Shown here: positions 36,187 to 38,915 of the stretch, in pieces
Numbering within the stretch: position 1 is the first letter of the stretch
Layout of the letters: each line of letters begins with the position of its first letter
NCBI GenBank assembly: GCA_003175935.1
Contig: PSRI01000057.1
Coordinates: 1 to 38,915, forward strand
DNA length: 38,915 bases
Reading direction: 5' to 3'
From: Bacteroidota bacterium
GTDB taxonomy: Bacteria > Bacteroidota > Bacteroidia > Chitinophagales > Chitinophagaceae
Notes under the pieces: model-generated
The model's database searches: none
Told to the model about the DNA's origin: nothing
What the model saw: only the letters and a program-made list of their open reading frames with translations
Translations under genes and position numbers: made by a program

Positions 36187-36258
36187 CTCATCAATTTTTT
36201 TTCAATAAAAATTAATTGATTTTTCAGTATTAAAATATTTTGACTAATTTTCTACATC
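36187..36258 (+). promoter_or_regulatory. Conserved upstream block of basic-repeat gene 2
   Basis: This is the counterpart of 35535-35612: ATCAATTTTTTTTCAATA, then TTGATTTTTCAGTATTAAAA, TATTTTG (36236-36242) and CTAATTTTCTACATCCA. The spacing to the ATG is similar (about 39 bases from the block end). Such conservation outside the coding region suggests shared regulation of the two paralogues. Confidence 0.5.
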
Positions 36259-36296
36259 CAATTCACTTCGTCAAAAAAATAAAAACTCCTACAACT

Positions 36297-36686
36297 ATGG
36301 CCAAAGCAAAGAACAAAAGCTCTCGGAAAGCTGTTGCTAAAAAAGCAGTTAAAAGAGCGGTAGCTAAAAAGGCTATTAAAAGAAAAGTTGCAAAAAAGGC
36401 TGTTAAGAGAGCCGTTGCAAAAAAGGCTGTTAAAAGAAAGGTTGCAAAAAAAGCAATTAAAAGAGCAGTAGTTAAAAAAGCAATCAAAAAGAAAGCTGTT
36501 AAAAGAGCTGTTGCTAAAAAGGCTATCAAAAAAGCAATCGTAAAAAAAGCCGTTAAAAGGGCTATTGTAAAAAGAGCGATCGCTAAAAAAATTGCTGCCC
36601 AAACAGAACCATCAGTTCCAGAAGTACCAACACCGTCAGATTCTTCTTCTAACGATACATCCGGAGGTGGATTATTCAGCATGTAA
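36297..36686 (+). CDS. Basic 9-residue-repeat histone-H1-like protein, paralogue 2, with acidic/serine tail
   Basis: This encodes 129 residues from ATG 36297 (MAKAKNKSSRKAV); a TTG start upstream would add residues translated from the conserved promoter block and is rejected. About ten 9-residue units of the type KKAVKRAVA / KKAIKRKVA fill residues 10-100. I count 46 Lys/Arg, with Lys strongly favoured over Arg, unlike paralogue 1. The last 27 residues (TEPSVPEVPTPSDSSSNDTS and on) are Pro/Ser-rich, contain all the acidic residues and no basic ones. A basic repeat domain plus acidic tail fits a nucleic-acid-compacting protein with a modulating tail; this is inference. It has its own upstream block and terminator. 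Confidence 0.85.
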   Translation: MAKAKNKSSRKAVAKKAVKRAVAKKAIKRKVAKKAVKRAVAKKAVKRKVAKKAIKRAVVKKAIKKKAVKRAVAKKAIKKAIVKKAVKRAIVKRAIAKKIAAQTEPSVPEVPTPSDSSSNDTSGGGLFSM

Positions 36687-36715
36687 CTGAATACATACTG
36701 TAACTTTTTAAGAAC

Positions 36716-36743
36716 GCGCGGCACTATATGCTGCGCTTTTTTT
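36716..36743 (+). terminator. Terminator of basic-repeat gene 2
   Basis: GCGCGGC (36716-36722) pairs with GCTGCGC (36730-36736, one G-U pair) and is followed by seven Ts. Confidence 0.75.
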
Positions 36744-36753
36744 ATGCCTGGTC

Positions 36754-36786
36754 CATAAAAAAACTCCAGGCTAAAACTAGCCCGGA
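36754..36786 (-). terminator. Terminator of the LacI-family gene
   Basis: On the minus strand TCCGGGCTA (36786-36778) pairs with TAGCCTGGA (36773-36765, one G-U pair), followed by a run of seven Ts. It sits back to back with the terminator of basic-repeat gene 2. Another inverted repeat, AGTATGA/TCATACT (36817-36837), lies nearer the gene end. Confidence 0.65.
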
Positions 36787-36903
36787 GGATTACCTATTGA
36801 TTATGATTCCATTGAAAGTATGACCATTGATCATACTCAATAGTATCAAATTTAGCCTGCTCTAATCGATTTAGCAAAAATAATAGGATAATAAAATTTT
36901 AGA

Positions 36904-37932
36904 TCAACTCTCAATCGTTTGCATAACGGACTGCCTGATGATCATTGAAGGTTTAAGGGTGATCTGTCGGGGTTCCCGGGATTTATCAACCAGCTGATCC
37001 AGCAAAATTCTTACGGCTTTTTGTCCGATTTCTTCGAAAGGCTGACGTACAACAGTAATCGAAGGGGTATGCAATCTGAATAAATCACTGTCATCAAAAC
37101 TAATAACAGCTATATCATCTGGAATGATCTTTCCTAAGTTTTTCAAACTCTCCAGGCCATAAGTACCCAGGTAATTTGTAGTAAAAAATATGGCAACCAT
37201 TGCTGGTTGAGAAGAGATGAATTCAGAAATTTCTTCAATGGCCCTGGATTCAGGAATACCAAATGGAATTTTTTTGATGAGGTTTTGTTGCAAAGGGATT
37301 TTATGATCGTTGAGCGCATCTATATATCCTTTTACCCTGCCCTCCATCTGAACCTGTTCATAACCCATGGAAACAATCCCGATATTCGAATATCCCTTTT
37401 TCAGCATGTACTCTATCGCTTCGTAGGAACCTGAATAATTATCTACCGCTACATAACTTATGGGCAGGTCTGGAAAATACCTGTCGATAAGAACCAGTGA
37501 TGCATTATCTGTGGCAAGTTGTTCGAGCAGATTTTTAATTCCTAATGTGGGCGTGATAATGTAACCGTCTATTTGGCGATGCATAAGCATCTCCATAATT
37601 CCAACAGCTTTTTTCTCATTATTTTCAGTGCTGCAATACATCAGGCGATAGCCAAATTTGTCAAGCTCATCTTCAATGATCTTGGCCAGGCTTGCAAAGA
37701 AAATATTAGATATATCTTCAACCACCAGTGCAACTGTATTGGTGCTGCCTGTTCGTAATCCGCGGGCAAGTTGGTTGGGTTTGTAATTTAGTTTCTGTGC
37801 GATTTTAAGGATCTTGTTCCTTAATTCTTCGCTGATTCTTTTTTCTTTGGCTTTTCCGTTTAGAACAAAAGAAACCGTTGTGGTGGAAACCCCTGCCTGC
37901 TGGGCGATATCCTTTATGGATACATTTTTCAT
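36904..37932 (-). CDS. LacI-family transcriptional regulator
   Basis: This is a 342-residue regulator. The N-terminal helix-turn-helix is typical (VSIKDIAQQAGVSTTTVSFV, residues 4-23) with the hinge YKPNQLARGLRTGST near 51-65. The periplasmic-binding-protein-like effector domain follows (VALVVEDISNIFFASLAKII, DGYIITPT, and the C-terminal PDDIAVISFDDSDLFRLHTPSITVVRQP), so it senses a small ligand, usually a sugar. No catabolic genes are adjacent, so its target is not obvious. It lies between nusG (same strand, behind nusG's terminator) and the convergent basic-repeat genes, in a position where rplK normally follows nusG. A CCGCC/GGCGG palindrome precedes its start. Confidence 0.92.
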   Translation of the reverse strand: MKNVSIKDIAQQAGVSTTTVSFVLNGKAKEKRISEELRNKILKIAQKLNYKPNQLARGLRTGSTNTVALVVEDISNIFFASLAKIIEDELDKFGYRLMYCSTENNEKKAVGIMEMLMHRQIDGYIITPTLGIKNLLEQLATDNASLVLIDRYFPDLPISYVAVDNYSGSYEAIEYMLKKGYSNIGIVSMGYEQVQMEGRVKGYIDALNDHKIPLQQNLIKKIPFGIPESRAIEEISEFISSQPAMVAIFFTTNYLGTYGLESLKNLGKIIPDDIAVISFDDSDLFRLHTPSITVVRQPFEEIGQKAVRILLDQLVDKSREPRQITLKPSMIIRQSVMQTIES

Positions 37933-37950
37933 CCCTTAAATATAATATAT

Positions 37951-37969
37951 CCGCCAAATTCAAAGGCGG
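37951..37969. promoter_or_regulatory. Palindrome upstream of the LacI-family gene, possible operator
   Basis: CCGCC-AAATTCAAA-GGCGG, an imperfect 19-base palindrome, lies 18 bases upstream of the ATG. LacI-family proteins bind palindromes with central CG or similar and often control themselves; the arms here are short, so this is a candidate only. Confidence 0.35.
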
Positions 37970-37982
37970 GATTCTGGATGAA

Positions 37983-38013
37983 TAAAAAAGCCCCATTCGG
38001 GTGAATGAGGCCT
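37983..38013 (-). terminator. Terminator of secE-nusG
   Basis: On the minus strand GCCTCATTC (38011-38003) pairs with GAATGGGGC (37998-37990, one G-U pair) around a 4-base loop and is followed by TTTTTT. It lies 25 bases after the nusG stop and should separate nusG from everything downstream. Confidence 0.8.
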
Positions 38014-38037
38014 TAAATTCCTGGTTATTTATTGAAA

Positions 38038-38607
38038 TTATGCAAGTTTTTCAACCTGCATATAGTTCAGTTCTACCGGAGTAGCCCTACCAAAGATTTT
38101 CACATTCACCTTCAATTTTTTCTTCTCATCATTCACTTCTTCGATAACACCGTTAAAGTCGTTGAAAGGTCCGTCGATGATCTTAATGGTTTCGCCAACA
38201 ATGAATGGTTCACTCATTGTTACACCGGCGTCGCTCATTTCATCAACTTTACCAAGCATCTTATTTACTTCGATTTTACGAAGAGCAATAGGATTTTCCT
38301 TTCCAAGAAAATGAATGACGTCGGTGGTATTCTTTATGGTGGATATAATATCGTCATTAAGTTTACCTGGTTCCACTTCAATCATCACGTAACCGGGATA
38401 GAAGTTTCTCTCCCTCATTACCTTCTTACCATTTTGAACCTTGTATACTTTTTCAACGGGTAAGAATACCTGCTTTACTACTTTCCCCCAGTCGCTGCGG
38501 GAAATTTCTTTATCGAGGTATTCTTTTACCTTTTTTTCCTTGCCGCTAACCACACGGAGAACGTACCATTTGGTTTCCTTGGTTTCCTGTGTATTTACCG
38601 CTTCCAT
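38038..38607 (-). CDS. nusG: Transcription termination/antitermination protein NusG
   Basis: This encodes 189 residues. The NGN domain is recognisable (KWYVLRVVSGKEKKVKEYLD, and RNFYPGYVMIEVE, residues about 13-115) as is the C-terminal KOW domain (EPFIVGETIKIIDGPFNDFNGVIEEV, about 130-189). NusG binds the polymerase clamp and links it to Rho or ribosomal S10. It starts 2 bases after the secE stop, the usual tight pair. Downstream, the expected rplK is replaced by a terminator and the LacI gene. Some Bacteroidota carry extra NusG paralogues, but the secE neighbour shows this is the housekeeping copy. Confidence 0.97.
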   Translation of the reverse strand: MEAVNTQETKETKWYVLRVVSGKEKKVKEYLDKEISRSDWGKVVKQVFLPVEKVYKVQNGKKVMRERNFYPGYVMIEVEPGKLNDDIISTIKNTTDVIHFLGKENPIALRKIEVNKMLGKVDEMSDAGVTMSEPFIVGETIKIIDGPFNDFNGVIEEVNDEKKKLKVNVKIFGRATPVELNYMQVEKLA

Positions 38608-38609
38608 CT

Positions 38610-38804
38610 TTACTTAAAAAATGAATAAATGAATTTTAATACGGACTGGCTTCCGAGGTCCATCAGCCAAACAACACCTGTGATCACCAATGTAGCTACC
38701 AGTACAATCATGGTAGATTGCTGCAACTGCTGCCAGTTAGGCCAGGTCACTTTTTCAACCAGTTCGCGATAAGAATCTTTAAAGTATGCAGAAATCTTAT
38801 TCAT
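38610..38804 (-). CDS. secE: Preprotein translocase subunit SecE
   Basis: This is a 64-residue single-span form of SecE, typical outside enterobacteria. The amphipathic helix FKDSYRELVEKVTWPNWQQL (residues about 8-27) carries the conserved E-L-x-K-V-x-W-P motif, followed by one membrane segment (TMIVLVATLVITGVVWLMDLG). SecE clamps the SecY channel in the inner membrane. It lies between tRNA-Trp and nusG, as in most bacteria, 38 bases from the tRNA. Confidence 0.95.
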   Translation of the reverse strand: MNKISAYFKDSYRELVEKVTWPNWQQLQQSTMIVLVATLVITGVVWLMDLGSQSVLKFIYSFFK

Positions 38805-38842
38805 TGCAATACAACTTTTGAATGATGCGGATATAAATTTTG

Positions 38843-38913
38843 CACGGGCACAAGGATTCGAACCCTGATCTAAGGTTTTGGAGACCTCTATTCTACCATT
38901 GAACTATGCCCGT
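38843..38913 (-). tRNA. tRNA-Trp (anticodon CCA)
   Basis: The 71-base cloverleaf closes properly. Acceptor ACGGGCA pairs with TGCCCGT, with G as discriminator; the anticodon stem GAGGT/ACCTT encloses the loop CTCCAAA, giving anticodon CCA; the T arm CAGGG-TTCGAAT-CCTTG is standard. The 3' CCA is not encoded. Its position just upstream of secE-nusG is the common bacterial arrangement. Confidence 0.95.
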
Positions 38914-38915
38914 AA

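Larger units (their letters stand above)
35931..36296 (+). other. Spacer between the two basic-repeat genes
   Basis: This 366-base region holds two hairpins after gene 1 and, at its right end, the upstream block of gene 2. The first hairpin (35942-35971) pairs CAGCC with GGCTG around TTTACA/TGTAAA; the second is the terminator at 35989-36018. The stretch 36020-36180 shows nothing I recognise. Confidence 0.6.

Noticed and set aside
35646-36686. Possibility that the basic-repeat genes are DNA repeats (CRISPR or minisatellite) rather than proteins
   Set aside because: Repeat units differ at synonymous positions while the residues stay constant, there are no spacers, and both have start codons and terminators.

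Overview
The window reads as a chromosomal segment of a Bacteroidota bacterium, most likely of the Chitinophagaceae/Sphingobacteriia type. The evidence is FtsX-family permeases each preceded by a small FecR-N-like ORF, a SusB-type GH97 alpha-glucosidase, promoters matching the Bacteroidota pattern (TTG-N19-TAnnTTTG), weak Shine-Dalgarno signals, and the GC-rich intergenic repeats that scatter CLPAGR-like peptides into ORFs of this phylum. No phage, IS transposase, CRISPR or rRNA genes were seen. One tRNA (Trp) lies at the right edge.

Left third (1-13.5 kb), mixed accessory and metabolic genes. There are two FtsX/MacB-like permeases (one cut by the window edge), each with its small upstream ORF. 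Around them lie a Tat-signal Gfo/Idh/MocA oxidoreductase, a DUF3592-like membrane protein, small VOC and DinB proteins, a GH97 glucosidase, a GNAT acetyltransferase, an MhqO/MhqD-like dioxygenase-hydrolase pair that overlaps by one base, and a SnoaL-like protein. Intergenic spaces here are packed with several interspersed repeat families. Some of these repeats supply the last codons or the stop codon of the adjacent gene.

Middle (13.6-24.2 kb), cell envelope. A plus-strand operon (Gfo/Idh dehydrogenase, polyprenyl-phosphate sugar-1-phosphate transferase, M1 metallopeptidase, FemAB/GNAT-like protein) has a near-perfect promoter. It converges on ispD, an rfaE1-type heptose kinase, an APC amino-acid permease and an OmpH/Skp-like protein, all on the minus strand.

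Right third (24.3-38.9 kb), transcription and translation core, all minus strand: tRNA-Trp, secE, nusG, then rplK, rplA, rplJ, rplL, rpoB, rpoC. The usual nusG-rplK junction is interrupted by about 2.9 kb. This holds a LacI-family regulator and two tandem plus-strand genes for very basic 9-residue-repeat (KAVRRKVAK / KKAVKRAVA) histone-H1-like proteins. The two genes share a conserved upstream block and each has its own terminator. nusG has its own strong terminator, rplK its own candidate promoter, and the rplL-rpoB gap holds an attenuator-like hairpin followed by a consensus promoter. This interrupted locus and the gene-3'-end repeats are the most unusual parts of the window.
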